Positions 1 to 11,522 of a stretch of 64,000 nucleotides of DNA are shown here, in pieces. The stretch is taken from positions 62,001 through 126,000 of the forward strand of contig NZ_JAFEMD010000001.1 in assembly GCF_016892765.1 (NCBI RefSeq), written 5' to 3'. The first letter of the stretch is position 1. Each line of letters starts with the position of its first letter. Origin of the DNA: Microvirga arvi. Its GTDB lineage: Bacteria; Pseudomonadota; Alphaproteobacteria; Rhizobiales; Beijerinckiaceae. Under the pieces are notes generated by a model. The model was not told the DNA's origin and did not search any database. It saw only the letters and a program-made list of their open reading frames with translations. The translations under genes were made by a program, and so were the position numbers.

Positions 1-570
1 GAGGTCGGCCAGCATGGCGGAGGCGGGCATGATGGCAGGCTCGGGCCGCGCCAGCACCTGCGTGCCCTTGAAGTGATTCGCGAGCTGGATCAGGGAGCGC
101 GGCGCCAAGATCTCGATGTCGCTGCCGGCCCAGGCGGCTTCCGAACCGCATGCCTCGGGGCAGATCAGCCCGTGCTCGCGCTCGTAGGCCGCCATGGCCG
201 CGGGAAGGACGCCTGCGACTGTGGTGATCGATCCGTCGAGCGCCAGCTCGCCCAGCACCGTGAAGCCGGCCAATGCATCCGCCGGAATGGCGCCGATGGC
301 TCCCATGACACACAATGCGATGGGCAGGTCGTAGTGGCTGCCCTCCTTCGGCAGGTCGGCCGGCGCGAGATTGACCGTGATCCGCTTGGCCGGCAGAGCA
401 AGGCCGGAGGCGATGAGGGCGGAGCGAACCCGCTCGCGGGACTCCGCCACGGCCTTGTCGGGCAGGCCCACGATGGTGAACGCTACCGCGCCGGCGGAAA
501 TCTGCACCTGCACATCGACAGCACGCGCTTCGATTCCCTCGAACGCAACCGTGGAAACGCGCGTAACCAT
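1..570 (-). CDS. comM: YifB/ComM family Mg chelatase-like AAA ATPase, N-terminal part (3' end outside window)
   Basis: The minus strand reads open from an ATG at 568-570 to the window edge, giving about 190 residues that begin MVTRVSTVAFEGIEARAVDV. The pattern VQISAGAVAFTIVGLPD, then ESRERVRSAL, PAKRITVNLAPADLPKEGSHYDL and LGELALDGSI, is the N-terminal ChlI-like/Lon-protease-like fold of YifB/ComM proteins. In naturally competent bacteria ComM is a hexameric helicase that promotes branch migration during integration of transforming DNA; in most Rhizobiales its role is unproven. The AAA+ core (Walker A/B) lies beyond base 1 and cannot be checked. No nearby gene explains its function. Confidence 0.93.
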   Translation of the reverse strand, partial: MVTRVSTVAFEGIEARAVDVQVQISAGAVAFTIVGLPDKAVAESRERVRSALIASGLALPAKRITVNLAPADLPKEGSHYDLPIALCVMGAIGAIPADALAGFTVLGELALDGSITTVAGVLPAAMAAYEREHGLICPEACGSEAAWAGSDIEILAPRSLIQLANHFKGTQVLARPEPAIMPASAMLADL

Positions 571-665
571 CCAACAAACCTCCCGCAGAGGCCCGATGTT
601 AGCGCGGCCATACGAAACGCGATAGTGTTTCGAATTCTTCCGCGAAGAAGATCCTAACCGGGTGC

Positions 666-690
666 GGAACTCTGCTCCCGGATCGACGTT
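666..690 (+). promoter_or_regulatory. Putative EcfG (general stress response) promoter
   Basis: GGAAC at 666-670 and CGTT at 687-690 are separated by exactly 16 bases. This is the alphaproteobacterial EcfG sigma consensus GGAAC-N16/17-CGTT with no mismatch. It points toward the response regulator, about 250 bases downstream, so the leader would be long. I looked for the same pair in the other gaps and found no second clean match. A short motif like this can occur by chance. Confidence 0.6.
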
Positions 691-734
691 GAGTCCCACT
701 GCACCGGGGAAACTCACAAGGTGACTGCACGCCG

Positions 735-839
735 ATGCGCCTATTCCGGGAAAGGCGACTCATGGCACAGGGCAATTTCGTTTCGTTGATGCCATGGACC
801 TTGCGCCTTCTCCGTCCTGCTTCCTTTCAGAGACCATGA
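735..839 (+). CDS. Possible 34-codon leader ORF
   Basis: A short frame runs from ATG 735 to TGA 837-839 and encodes a basic peptide starting MRLFRERRLMAQGN. It lies downstream of the EcfG-like promoter, and its stop overlaps the next ATG (836). The ribosome binding site is weak (AAGGTG, about 11 bases upstream). No family was recognised. It may be non-coding. Confidence 0.2.
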   Translation: MRLFRERRLMAQGNFVSLMPWTLRLLRPASFQRP

Positions 840-946
840 TGCCGATCCAACGATTGAACAGCCGCTTGACTTGGTCCGAAACGAAGCCAGGTAAACGCGT
901 AGAGATTGCAGCGCCCGGCGACGCGCAGGAGACGAAGTTTGAGTAG
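836..946 (+). CDS. Possible 36-codon leader ORF overlapping the response regulator start
   Basis: ATG ATG at 836 opens a frame that ends at TAG 944-946, inside the start of the response regulator (TTG 939). The peptide begins MMPIQRLNSRLTW and matches no family I know. The AGGAG that serves the response regulator lies inside this frame, so translation of the two could be coupled. Expression is unproven. Confidence 0.2.
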   Translation: MMPIQRLNSRLTWSETKPGKRVEIAAPGDAQETKFE

Positions 947-1391
947 CGAGAAGCCTTTGCGCATCCTCATCGTCGAGGATGAGATCCTGATCGCCCTCGA
1001 ACTCGAAAGCCTGCTCCAGGATCTGGGGCATGATGTCGTGGGCATCGCATCCTCGTCCGGTGATGCCCTTGCCCTCGGCCGAGACCTCAAGCCCGATCTC
1101 GCCTTTGTCGACATACACTTGGCGGATGGCCCGACCGGTGTCGACGTGGCCCGCAAGCTCGCCTTCGAGGATCAGGTCACGGTGCTGTTCATGACGGCGA
1201 ATGCCAAGCGCATCCCGGAGGATTTCGCGGGTGCCTGGGGCGTGATCGCCAAGCCCTATACGGAACGGGGCGTCCGTGAGGCCCTGGCCTATGTCATGGC
1301 CGGCCAGCCCCGCCAGTCGCAGGAGGCGCGCACGGTGACTTTCGTCCCTTTCGGCGCTGCGAACCGTCAGCGTAGTTCCCAGATGTCCTGA
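939..1391 (+). CDS. Single-domain response regulator (CheY-like REC domain)
   Basis: This is a 150-residue receiver-domain protein with no output domain. The acidic pair is in ILIVEDEILIALELE near residues 9-12, the phosphoacceptor aspartate is in LAFVDIHLADG near residue 60, and the switch Thr/Ser and Lys lie in LFMTANAKR and VIAKPYTERG. I chose TTG 939 because AGGAG (927-931) stands 7 bases upstream; an earlier TTG at 906 lacks such a site. A basic or serine-rich tail of about 25 residues follows the domain. The EcfG-like promoter upstream suggests a link to the general stress response. Partner kinase and target are unknown, as no kinase is adjacent. It runs convergently to mutS with an 8-bp gap. 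Confidence 0.88.
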   Translation: MSSEKPLRILIVEDEILIALELESLLQDLGHDVVGIASSSGDALALGRDLKPDLAFVDIHLADGPTGVDVARKLAFEDQVTVLFMTANAKRIPEDFAGAWGVIAKPYTERGVREALAYVMAGQPRQSQEARTVTFVPFGAANRQRSSQMS

Positions 1392-1399
1392 CCGTACGT

Positions 1400-4126
1400 C
1401 TATTTCTGCGCCTTGAGGCGGTAGAGGGCGTCGAGCGCCTCCCGCGGCGTCATCTGGTCGGGATCCAGGGCGTCGAGGGCCTCGCGCAGGGCATCCTGCT
1501 TCGGTGCCGCAGGAGGCTCGTTGCGGACGGGAACGGCAAAGAGCGGCAGGTCGTCCAGAAGCGCACGCTTGGGCGCCTCCCGATCCGATCTCTCCAGCTC
1601 ACTGAGAATTGTCTTCGCCCGTTGGACGACCGGCGCCGGAAGGCCGGCGAGACGCGCCACCTGAAGGCCGTAGGAGCGGTCGGCGGCTCCGGGCACGACC
1701 TCGTGCAGGAACACCACCTCACCGCTCCATTCGGTGACCTTCAGGGTCGCATTGGAGATGCGCGGCATCCGTTCGGCGAGCGCCGTCAATTCATGGAAGT
1801 GGGTTGCAAAGAGCGCCCGGCACCGGTTCGTCTCGTGCAGATGCTCGATCGCAGCCCAGGCGATGGACAGGCCATCGAAGGTGGCTGTGCCGCGGCCGAT
1901 CTCGTCGAGGATGACGAGCGAACGGGCGGTGGCCTGATTGAGGATGGCGGCCGTTTCCACCATTTCGACCATGAACGTGCTCCGTCCCCGCGCCAGATCG
2001 TCGGCCGCGCCCACCCGGGAGAAGAGCCGGTCGACGATGCCGATATGCGCCTCCTTCGCCGGAACGTAGGAGCCCATCTGAGCCAGCACGACGATCAGGG
2101 CGTTCTGGCGCAGATAGGTGGACTTGCCGCCCATGTTCGGGCCGGTGATCAGCAGGATATGACCCGCATCCTTGCCTGAGAGATCCGAATCGTTGGCGAT
2201 GAACGGAACACCTTCGCGCTTGAGCGCTGCCTCGACCACGGGATGGCGGCCGCCCTTGACCCTGAAAGCAAGGCTTGTGTCGACGACGGGCCGCGTCCAG
2301 TCGAGGCGCATGGCGAGGTCGGCCAGCGCCGCCGTCACGTCGATGACGGCGATCGATTCCGCAGCCGCCGCTATCTCGGCCGTGAGATCGAGCAGCGCCT
2401 GCACCATGTCGTCAAACTGGGCGAGCTCGATCTTCAGCGCCCTGTCGGCGGCCGAGGCGATCTTCGACTCGAGTTCCCCGAGTTCCATGGTGGAGAAGCG
2501 CATCGCCCCTGCCATGGTCTGGCGATGGACGAAGATATCCTTCCAGGGTTCCCTCAAGAGGTCCTCGCCCATGTTCTGCGGTACCTCCACGAAGTAGCCG
2601 ATCATGTGGTTGTGCTTGACGCGAAGCGTCCGGCAGCCGGTCTCGGTGGCGTAGCGCGCCTGGAGGGCCGCGATGAAGCGGCGCGAATCCTGCTGCAGCT
2701 CGCGCAGCTCGTCGAGGTTCGGGTCGAAGCCCGCACGGATGAAGCCGCCGTCGCGCTTGAGCAGGGGCAGGTCGTCGGCGAGCGCCGCAGCCAACCTGTC
2801 GGCCACCTCCGTGCGCAGGCGCTGGAGCACCTGCGCGGCCTCCGCCAATTCCGTCGGCAGATTGGGTGTGATGGCAAGCTCGAGTCCGAGTTCGCGCGCC
2901 GCGAACAGGCCGTCGCGCACGCAGGCCAGATCCCGCGGACCGCCACGCCCGAGGCTGAGCCGCGAGAGGGCGCGGGCGAGATCCGGCGAGCGCTTGAGGA
3001 TGCGCCGCAGCCGATCGCGCAGGTCGCCGTTCTCGACGAGGGCCGTCACCGAATCCTGCCGGTCGCGGATGAGCCCCGGATGGGTGAGGGGACCGGCGAG
3101 CCGCTCGGCGAGCAGCCGCGCGCCGCCGGGCGTCACGGTGCAGTCGATGGTGGCGAGCAGGCTCCCTGTCCGTTCGCCGGACAGGGTTCGGGTCAGTTCC
3201 AGGTTGGCGCGGGTCGCCGCGTCGATGGCCAGCGCCGCGCCGGCCGTGTCGCGGGAGGGCGGGTTCAGCACCGGGCGGCTGTCGATCTGGGTCTTCTCGA
3301 CATAGAACAGCGCGCTGCCCGCTGCCGTAATCTCGGCCGGGCTGAAAACACCGAAGGCATCGAGGGTTGCGACGCCAAAGTAACCTTTGAGCCGCCGCTC
3401 GGCGGAGGCAGGATCGAGCCCTTCGCGGGAGAGCGGCGTGATGGAGGCGCGCGTCTCCTGCCAGAAGCCCCTCAGCTCCGGATCGTCGTGGATTACGTCC
3501 GGCACCAGGATCTCGCGCGGCTCGAAGCGGGCGATCTCGGCCGGGAGGCCGGTGCCGTCCGTCTCGCTCACCACGAAATGGCCTGTGGATATGTCGAGGG
3601 CCGCCAGGCCGTAGCACCATTGCGTGTCGGAGGCCCGGCGGCGGGCGATGGCGAGCAGGTAATTGGCCCGGCCGGGCTCCAGCAGGCGCTCCTCGGTGAT
3701 CGTGCCGGGGGTAACGAGGCGCACCACGTCGCGGCGAACGACCGATTTCGCGCCGCGCTTCTTCGCCTCCGCCGGATCCTCGGTCTGCTCGCAGACAGCC
3801 ACCCGGTGGCCCAGGCCGATCAAGCGCTGGAGGTAGTCGTCGGCCCGCTCCACGGGCACGCCGCACATGGGAATGTCCTGACCCTGGTGCTTGCCGCGCT
3901 TGGTCAGCACGATGCCGAGCGCCTGGCTCGCGATCTCCGCGTCCTCGAAGAACAGCTCGTAGAAGTCCCCCATGCGGTAGAACAGCAGGCTGTCCGGGTT
4001 GGCGGCCTTAATCTCGATGAACTGCGCCATCATGGGCGTGACCCGGCTGTCCTGGACGGGCTTGGCGGCTCCGCTGGCGCTGGCTTCGAGATTTTCAGAG
4101 GGCTGGTAGGCGGCTTGGGATGACAT
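1400..4126 (-). CDS. mutS: DNA mismatch repair protein MutS
   Basis: At 908 residues this is normal for an alphaproteobacterial MutS. It recognises mismatches and loops and recruits MutL. The mismatch-binding domain shows [17 protein letters not shown], with the Phe-x-Glu-type contact region, near residues 45-65. Connector, core and clamp domains follow. The ATPase has Walker [10 protein letters not shown] near residue 660, Walker [12 protein letters not shown] near 735-745, and the helix-turn-helix and dimerisation tail at the C terminus. The N terminus carries about 30 extra low-complexity residues before MMAQFIEIK, so an internal start at that Met-Met is possible. It stands alone, with maeB divergent upstream. 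Confidence 0.98.
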   Translation of the reverse strand: MSSQAAYQPSENLEASASGAAKPVQDSRVTPMMAQFIEIKAANPDSLLFYRMGDFYELFFEDAEIASQALGIVLTKRGKHQGQDIPMCGVPVERADDYLQRLIGLGHRVAVCEQTEDPAEAKKRGAKSVVRRDVVRLVTPGTITEERLLEPGRANYLLAIARRRASDTQWCYGLAALDISTGHFVVSETDGTGLPAEIARFEPREILVPDVIHDDPELRGFWQETRASITPLSREGLDPASAERRLKGYFGVATLDAFGVFSPAEITAAGSALFYVEKTQIDSRPVLNPPSRDTAGAALAIDAATRANLELTRTLSGERTGSLLATIDCTVTPGGARLLAERLAGPLTHPGLIRDRQDSVTALVENGDLRDRLRRILKRSPDLARALSRLSLGRGGPRDLACVRDGLFAARELGLELAITPNLPTELAEAAQVLQRLRTEVADRLAAALADDLPLLKRDGGFIRAGFDPNLDELRELQQDSRRFIAALQARYATETGCRTLRVKHNHMIGYFVEVPQNMGEDLLREPWKDIFVHRQTMAGAMRFSTMELGELESKIASAADRALKIELAQFDDMVQALLDLTAEIAAAAESIAVIDVTAALADLAMRLDWTRPVVDTSLAFRVKGGRHPVVEAALKREGVPFIANDSDLSGKDAGHILLITGPNMGGKSTYLRQNALIVVLAQMGSYVPAKEAHIGIVDRLFSRVGAADDLARGRSTFMVEMVETAAILNQATARSLVILDEIGRGTATFDGLSIAWAAIEHLHETNRCRALFATHFHELTALAERMPRISNATLKVTEWSGEVVFLHEVVPGAADRSYGLQVARLAGLPAPVVQRAKTILSELERSDREAPKRALLDDLPLFAVPVRNEPPAAPKQDALREALDALDPDQMTPREALDALYRLKAQK

Positions 4127-4275
4127 CCGACCTGTTTAGCAAAGCCCGGAGCCCCTTTCACCCGTATCATGGGGTCCGAAGGGCGGATGTGGACAAGTCT
4201 TGAGGAAGGCGCCTCCTATGTCTTAAGGTCGCATCCCCCTTAGGAAACGCCCTGCATCACAAGAATCGGATCCCC

Positions 4276-6567
<2,292 letters not shown>

Positions 6568-6579
6568 GGACCCTCGGCG

Positions 6580-6609
6580 GCTCCCTCCATACTTCGTCAT
6601 GGAGGGAGC
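6580..6609 (+). terminator. Terminator-like hairpin after maeB
   Basis: An 11-bp perfect stem (GCTCCCTCCAT, 6580-6590, pairing with ATGGAGGGAGC, 6599-6609) surrounds an 8-base loop 13 bases after the maeB stop. The trailing sequence is TTCC and not a long T run, so termination may be partial. Confidence 0.6.
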
Positions 6610-6757
6610 TTCCTGCAGCCGAGTTCCATCCCCGATTCATGGTTGAGCCCGTCCAGTTACCCGGATTTCGGCGACAGCCTGCCAGTCTTGAGAGTGGTTT
6701 GCCCGCTGCTGGAAAGCTAGACATGCTGGAAGAGAGCTGAAGGAAAGTGTATTGACT

Positions 6758-7369
6758 ATGGGGCAGCCTACCACCGTCGTGTTCGATATCGGAAACGTTC
6801 TGCTGCGCTGGGACCCGCGAAATCTCTATCGCCGCGTCTTCGACGATGAGGCGCAGATGGAGTGGTTCCTCGGCAATGTCTGCACGCCTGACTGGAACTT
6901 GGAGCAGGACCGGGGGCGCGACTGGGACGAGGCGGTGGCGCTCTTGGTCAAGGATCACCCGAAGCACGAGCCGCACATCCGCGCCTTCCACGAACGCTGG
7001 AGCGAGACCGTCTCCGGCGTGTTCGAGGACCACGTGGCGCTTCTGCTCCGCCTGCGCGAGGAGGGCGTGCCGAATTACTGCATCACGAATTTTTCCGGCC
7101 CCAAGTTCGTGCTGGCGAAAGAGCGCTTTCCGTTCCTCGCCGGCTTCGACGGCGTCATCGTCTCCGGCGACGAGCGCTTGCTGAAGCCCGATCCCGCCAT
7201 CTATCACCTTCTGCTCGACCGCTACGGGCTCGTGCCCGAGGATTGCGTCTTCATCGACGATTCCAAGCCCAATGTGGAGGCGGCCCGTGACGTGGGCATG
7301 CATGCGATCCACTGCGTCGAGCCTATCGATCTGGCGGCCGAGCTGCGGCGGTATGGGTTTCCGGTATAG
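6758..7369 (+). CDS. HAD family hydrolase (HAD-IA, YihX-like sugar-phosphatase)
   Basis: This 203-residue HAD phosphatase has motif I VVFDIGNVLLRWD (nucleophile D10, with G rather than D at the +2 position, as in YihX-type enzymes). Motif II is ITNFSGPKF, the motif III lysine is in LLKPDPAIY, and motif IV is VFIDDSKPNVEAA. E. coli YihX dephosphorylates glucose 1-phosphate; the substrate here is not predictable. ATG 6758 was preferred over TTG 6752 because GAAGG/AAGGAAAG lies about 10-15 bases upstream. It follows maeB by about 190 bases that contain a terminator, so it probably has its own promoter. Confidence 0.88.
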   Translation: MGQPTTVVFDIGNVLLRWDPRNLYRRVFDDEAQMEWFLGNVCTPDWNLEQDRGRDWDEAVALLVKDHPKHEPHIRAFHERWSETVSGVFEDHVALLLRLREEGVPNYCITNFSGPKFVLAKERFPFLAGFDGVIVSGDERLLKPDPAIYHLLLDRYGLVPEDCVFIDDSKPNVEAARDVGMHAIHCVEPIDLAAELRRYGFPV

Positions 7370-7378
7370 CCACAACCC

Positions 7379-7593
7379 CACGTCATCACCGGCCTTGTGC
7401 CGGTGATCTCGATGGATTGAGGCGCTGCGTTGCACATGATCGGGATGGCCGGGACAAGCCCGGCCATGACATGAGAGGGTGTCATCCTCGGCGGTGGGGG
7501 CCGGGAAGGGGATCCACGATCAGGCTCAGCGCTCTGGATGCCCTTCCTCTCCGCCGACGCTCCGACCGGGAATGACACCCGGAGACGTGAATG
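7379..7593. repeat. Palindromic repeat, family A, copy 1
   Basis: The gap between the HAD gene and hrpB holds a stem ATCACCGGC/GCCGGTGAT (7385-7407, loop CTTGT), then ATGGCCGGG/CCCGGCCAT with loop ACAAG, then a longer GTGTCAT...ATGACAC arrangement. The same order recurs at 26067-26200. The elements look like REP sequences placed between genes. There is no coding potential. Confidence 0.8.
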
Positions 7594-7643
7594 CGTGATC
7601 AACCCACACTTGCCCTCTCAGCCCACTTGAGCCATCAGGCGGC

Positions 7644-10109
7644 ATGCGCGCTTTCGACACCTCCCTACCCATCGATGCCGTCCTCGACGAATTGACGGCG
7701 AGCCTGCGCGCGCGCCCTAACGCCGTGCTCGTCGCGCCTCCAGGGGCCGGCAAGACCACGCGCGTGCCGCTGGTGCTGCTCGACGAATCGTGGGTGAACG
7801 GGGGCAAGATCATCGTGCTGGAGCCGCGCCGCCTCGCGGCCCGCGCAGCGGCGGCGCGCATGGCGCAGACGCTCGGCGAAGCGGTGGGCGAGACGGTGGG
7901 ACTTCGCGTACGCCTCGGCTCCAAGGTGAGCCGGAAGACGCGGATCGAGGTCGTGACCGAGGGCGTCTTCGCCCGCATGATCCTCGACGATCCGGCGCTT
8001 GAGGGCGTCGCCGCGGTTCTCTTCGACGAGTTTCACGAGCGTTCCCTGGATGCGGATCTCGGCCTCGCCCTGGCGCTCGATGCGCAGGGAGGCCTGCGCG
8101 AGGACCTTCGTCTCCTCGTCATGTCCGCGACCCTTGACGGGGCGCGGGTGGCCAAACTCCTGAGCGAGGCGCCCGTCGTCGAATCCGAAGGCCGCGCCTA
8201 TGCGGTCGAGACGCGTTATCTCGGGCGCGATCCCAACCGGCGCATCGATGAGCAGGTGGCGGACGCGGTCACGCGCGCCTTGCGGGCCGAGACGGGTTCG
8301 ATCCTGGTGTTCCTGCCGGGGCAGGGGGAGATCCGCCGGGTCGAGACCTTTTTGCGCGAACGGATCGCCGATCCCGCCGTCGATATCGCACCGCTTTACG
8401 GCGCGTTGGAGCGCGGCGAGCAGGATCTCGCGGTGAGCCCCGCCAAGCCCGGGCGCCGCAAGGTGGTGCTCGCCACTTCCATCGCCGAGACCTCGCTCAC
8501 CATCGAGGGCGTGCGCGTCGTCATCGATTCGGGGCTCGCCCGCGTGCCGGTCTACGAGCCGAATATCGGCCTCACGCGCCTGGAGACGGTGCGCGTCTCC
8601 CGTGCCGCCGCCGATCAGCGCCGGGGCCGTGCGGGCCGCACCGAGCCCGGCGTGTGCTACCGCCTCTGGGAGGAGGCCGCGACCGGGGCGCTGGAACCCT
8701 TCGGCCGGCCGGAAATTCTGTCGGCGGATCTCGCGCCCCTCCTGCTCGATTGCGCCGCCTGGGGCGTCACCGATCCGACCGCGCTCGCCTTCCTCGATCC
8801 GCCGCCCGCACCGGCGGTGAAGGAGGCGAGGGTGCTGCTGCGGCAGCTCGGCGCCTTGGATGACGAAGGGCGCATCACGGATGTCGGCCGGCGCCTGCGC
8901 GACCTGCCGCTGCCGCCGCGGCTTGCGCGCATGGTGCTGCTCGCCGGCGAGACCGGGCAGGCGCGGGATGCTGCGGATGTCGCCGCCGTTCTTGTCGAGC
9001 GCGGCCTCGGCGGCGATGCGGTCGATCTGTCCGATCGCGTCGAGCGCTTCCGCCGCGACCGCTCCAAGCGCGCGGAGGACATGCGGCGCATGGCGGAGGG
9101 TTGGGCGAAAGGAAGCAAGGTCTCAGGGAAGGGCGAGCCGCGCTCGATCGGAGCGCTCCTCACACTCGCCTATCCCGACCGCCTCGCCAAGGCCCGCGGC
9201 AAGCCCGGGGATTACGTCATGGCCAATGGACGCGGCGCATCGCTTGAAGCCCACGAGCGCTTGGCCAAGGAGCCTTATCTTGCCGTCGCCGAAATCGCCG
9301 GCGGCGCGGCCTCGGCGCGCATTCTGGCGGCCGCCGCGATCTCGCTTGAAGAGATCGACATCCTGTTTGCCGATTCCATCGAGCAGCGCGAGGAGGTCGC
9401 CTTCGACCGGCAGGCGCGGGCCCTGCGGGCGCGCGGCGTCCGGCGCCTAGGCGCATTGATGCTGAACGAGCGGCCTCTGAAGGTTCCACAGACGGAGGCG
9501 GCGGCGCGGGCGCTCGCCGAAGGTCTCGTTTCGCTGGGTCTCGATGCATTGCCCTGGTCGAAGGCGCTGGCCCAGTGGCGGGAACGCGTGATGTTTTTGC
9601 GCAAGGCCGAGGGCGAGGAATGGCCGGAACTCTCCGACGAAGCTTTGATGCGCACGGCCGATGAATGGCTGGCGCCGCCTCTCGTCGGCAAAAGCAGCCT
9701 CGGCGAAATCGGCCCCGATCTGTTGAGCGATGCCCTGCGCGGTCTCCTGCCCTGGAACCTGCAGCGGCGTCTCGATACGGAGGCCCCCACCCACGTCGAG
9801 GTGCCGACCGGATCGCAGATCCCGGTCGATTACGGCGCCGAAGAGGGGCCTGCCCTCGCCGTGCGAGTGCAGGAGCTGTTCGGCCTCGACAAGCATCCGA
9901 CCATCGCGGCCGGGCGCGTGCCGCTCATCCTGCACCTGCTCTCGCCTGCACAGCGCCCGATCCAGATCACCCGCGACCTGCCGGGGTTCTGGCGCGGCTC
10001 CTGGACGGCAGTGCGGGCCGATATGCGCGGGCAATATCCGAAGCATCCCTGGCCGGAGGATCCACTCACAGCGCCGCCGACACGGCGTGCGAAGCCGCGC
10101 GGGAGCTAG
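7644..10109 (+). CDS. hrpB: ATP-dependent helicase HrpB
   Basis: This 821-residue DEAH-type superfamily 2 helicase is close to E. coli HrpB in length and layout. It has Walker [11 protein letters not shown] near residues 32-41, motif II written DEFH ([14 protein letters not shown], near 128), motif III MSATLDG, and motif [14 protein letters not shown] near 322. The HA2/HrpB C-terminal domains follow and end with the [20 protein letters not shown] tail characteristic of the family. HrpB is a putative RNA helicase whose physiological role is unclear in most bacteria. Its stop TAG is shared on opposite strands with the stop of mgsA (CTAG, 10106-10109). Confidence 0.97.
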   Translation: MRAFDTSLPIDAVLDELTASLRARPNAVLVAPPGAGKTTRVPLVLLDESWVNGGKIIVLEPRRLAARAAAARMAQTLGEAVGETVGLRVRLGSKVSRKTRIEVVTEGVFARMILDDPALEGVAAVLFDEFHERSLDADLGLALALDAQGGLREDLRLLVMSATLDGARVAKLLSEAPVVESEGRAYAVETRYLGRDPNRRIDEQVADAVTRALRAETGSILVFLPGQGEIRRVETFLRERIADPAVDIAPLYGALERGEQDLAVSPAKPGRRKVVLATSIAETSLTIEGVRVVIDSGLARVPVYEPNIGLTRLETVRVSRAAADQRRGRAGRTEPGVCYRLWEEAATGALEPFGRPEILSADLAPLLLDCAAWGVTDPTALAFLDPPPAPAVKEARVLLRQLGALDDEGRITDVGRRLRDLPLPPRLARMVLLAGETGQARDAADVAAVLVERGLGGDAVDLSDRVERFRRDRSKRAEDMRRMAEGWAKGSKVSGKGEPRSIGALLTLAYPDRLAKARGKPGDYVMANGRGASLEAHERLAKEPYLAVAEIAGGAASARILAAAAISLEEIDILFADSIEQREEVAFDRQARALRARGVRRLGALMLNERPLKVPQTEAAARALAEGLVSLGLDALPWSKALAQWRERVMFLRKAEGEEWPELSDEALMRTADEWLAPPLVGKSSLGEIGPDLLSDALRGLLPWNLQRRLDTEAPTHVEVPTGSQIPVDYGAEEGPALAVRVQELFGLDKHPTIAAGRVPLILHLLSPAQRPIQITRDLPGFWRGSWTAVRADMRGQYPKHPWPEDPLTAPPTRRAKPRGS

Positions 10110-10483
10110 TCTCGGTACGACTCGATCAATCGCCCCGCCGTGGCTCGATTGAGGGCCATCGGAATGTCGTAGACGAGGGCAAGGCGCATCAGCGCCTTCA
10201 CGTCGACGTCGTGCGGATGGGGCGAGAGCGGATCGACGAAGAAGAACAGCGCATTGATTCGTCCCTCCGCGATCATTGCGCCGATCTGCTGATCGCCGCC
10301 GAGCGGCCCGCTCTTGAGCCGCGTGACGGACAGCGACGGGCAGCGTTCCATGACGCGGGCGCCGGTCGTGCCCGTGGCGAAGAGGGTGAAAGGGCGGAGG
10401 TCGTTCTCGTACAGGGCCGCAAAGGCGGCCATGTCGTCCTTCTTGGCGTCGTGGGCCACGAGCGCCAGCGTCAGTTGCTTCAT
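10106..10483 (-). CDS. mgsA: Methylglyoxal synthase
   Basis: The 125-residue product is slightly shorter than E. coli MgsA (152) but carries the whole core. This includes [12 protein letters not shown] at the N terminus, [10 protein letters not shown] (phosphate binding), [11 protein letters not shown] near residues 58-68, and [19 protein letters not shown], which contains the catalytic Asp/His cluster. The enzyme converts dihydroxyacetone phosphate to methylglyoxal and inorganic phosphate, a bypass relieving sugar-phosphate stress. It starts 12 bases after the DUF1194 stop on the same strand, so the two are probably cotranscribed. GGAGC within the end of the upstream gene may serve as its ribosome binding site. 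Confidence 0.95.
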   Translation of the reverse strand: MKQLTLALVAHDAKKDDMAAFAALYENDLRPFTLFATGTTGARVMERCPSLSVTRLKSGPLGGDQQIGAMIAEGRINALFFFVDPLSPHPHDVDVKALMRLALVYDIPMALNRATAGRLIESYRD

Positions 10484-10495
10484 GGGAGGGACAGC

Positions 10496-11299
10496 TCAGT
10501 TGCTCCAGCGGTCACGCCACTGCATCTCGCCGGCCATGCAGTTGGTGCGCGGAATGGTCTGGATGCGCTTGATCAGGGGCTGCTCGGGCATGAGGTTGGC
10601 AACTTCCAGCAGGATCTTGGTCTTGATCGCCTCGATGAACTGGTCGCGCTCCCGCACCGGAACGGTGAACGAACCCTGACCGCCGATCACGCACTCCTTG
10701 TAATAGATGTCGAGGTCCGGGATGTCGAGGTAGCCGGGCTGGCGCAGCATGATCGGCAGCCCGTTGATGGTGATGCCCTTCTCCAGCGCCGCATCGCGGG
10801 CCTCGATCACGAGCCTGCCCTGGTTGTTCGGGCCGTCGCCGGACACGTCGATCACCCGCCGGGTCGCGCTGACACCGCTCTCCTCCAGGAGTTTCACGCT
10901 GAAATCGATCGCGCTGGAGATCGAGGTCCGCTGGGCGCGCCTGAGCGGCGTCGAGGCGATCCTGTCCGCAAAGGCCATCAGGCTCTCGGAATTGTCGAGG
11001 ACCGTCCAGGGAATGATCACCTTCTGATCCGGCGACCCCGCCCACTCCATGTAGGTCACGGCGATCCGGCCCAGCATCCCGCCGCGGATCGCGTCATGGA
11101 CGAGCTTGGAGCGGAAGGCCTGGGCGAAGCCCTCCCGCTGCAGGGCCTGTTCGTCCGTGTCCATGGAAAAGGAGATGTCCACCGCGACCACGAGAGCGAG
11201 GTCGACTTCGGTTTCGGTCTGGGCCTGAGCCGGAAGGGCGAGAAGGGCCCATAGGCAGACCAGTCCTGCGGCAAGGCGGGTGAAGCCGGTACGAACCAT
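10496..11299 (-). CDS. DUF1194 (von Willebrand A-like) exported protein
   Basis: From ATG 11297-11299 (AGGAG 9 bases upstream) the product is 267 residues and starts with a signal peptide (MVRTGFTRLAAGLVCLW..., cleavage near AQA). The mature part begins VDLALVVAVDISFSMD, a DxSxS MIDAS motif of the von Willebrand A fold, and DVSGDGPNNQGR is another family hallmark. This matches DUF1194. Its molecular role is unknown; the fold and export suggest metal-dependent protein-protein contacts in the periplasm. An upstream in-frame ATG at 11401 would place the signal peptide internally, so I rejected it. mgsA follows closely. Confidence 0.88.
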   Translation of the reverse strand: MVRTGFTRLAAGLVCLWALLALPAQAQTETEVDLALVVAVDISFSMDTDEQALQREGFAQAFRSKLVHDAIRGGMLGRIAVTYMEWAGSPDQKVIIPWTVLDNSESLMAFADRIASTPLRRAQRTSISSAIDFSVKLLEESGVSATRRVIDVSGDGPNNQGRLVIEARDAALEKGITINGLPIMLRQPGYLDIPDLDIYYKECVIGGQGSFTVPVRERDQFIEAIKTKILLEVANLMPEQPLIKRIQTIPRTNCMAGEMQWRDRWSN

Positions 11300-11522
11300 C
11301 GGAGTCTCCTGTACGGGAGCCGTCTTGGTTGGGAAAGTGTGCCAGTTTCTGAAACTAAGGCAAGGCTGCCCATGGACCAGAGGGTACCCGAAGCATGGCA
11401 ATTATGAGGTTTGTATCCCTAAGCCTTGCATATTTTGAAACGAACCGCCTTTCCGATGGCCTGAGCGGATTCCTGTGCAGGGAACATACGCGACGGCTAA
11501 CCGGCTGAAATCCTTCGTATCT

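Larger units (their letters stand above)
571..938. other. 368-bp intergenic region with EcfG-like promoter and two short leader ORFs
   Basis: This gap separates the divergent comM and response-regulator genes. It contains an EcfG-type promoter match at 666-690. Downstream are two short frames on the plus strand: ATG 735 to TGA 839 (34 codons) and ATG 836 to TAG 946 (36 codons). They overlap as ATGA, and the second overlaps the TTG start of the response regulator by 8 bases. No RNA family was recognised. Confidence 0.6.

Noticed and set aside
2243..4123. Long open frame (over 600 codons) antisense to mutS
   Set aside because: It is a mirror of the high-GC codon pattern of mutS; the peptide is rich in Arg/Gly/Ala with no family motif, and mutS itself is beyond doubt.
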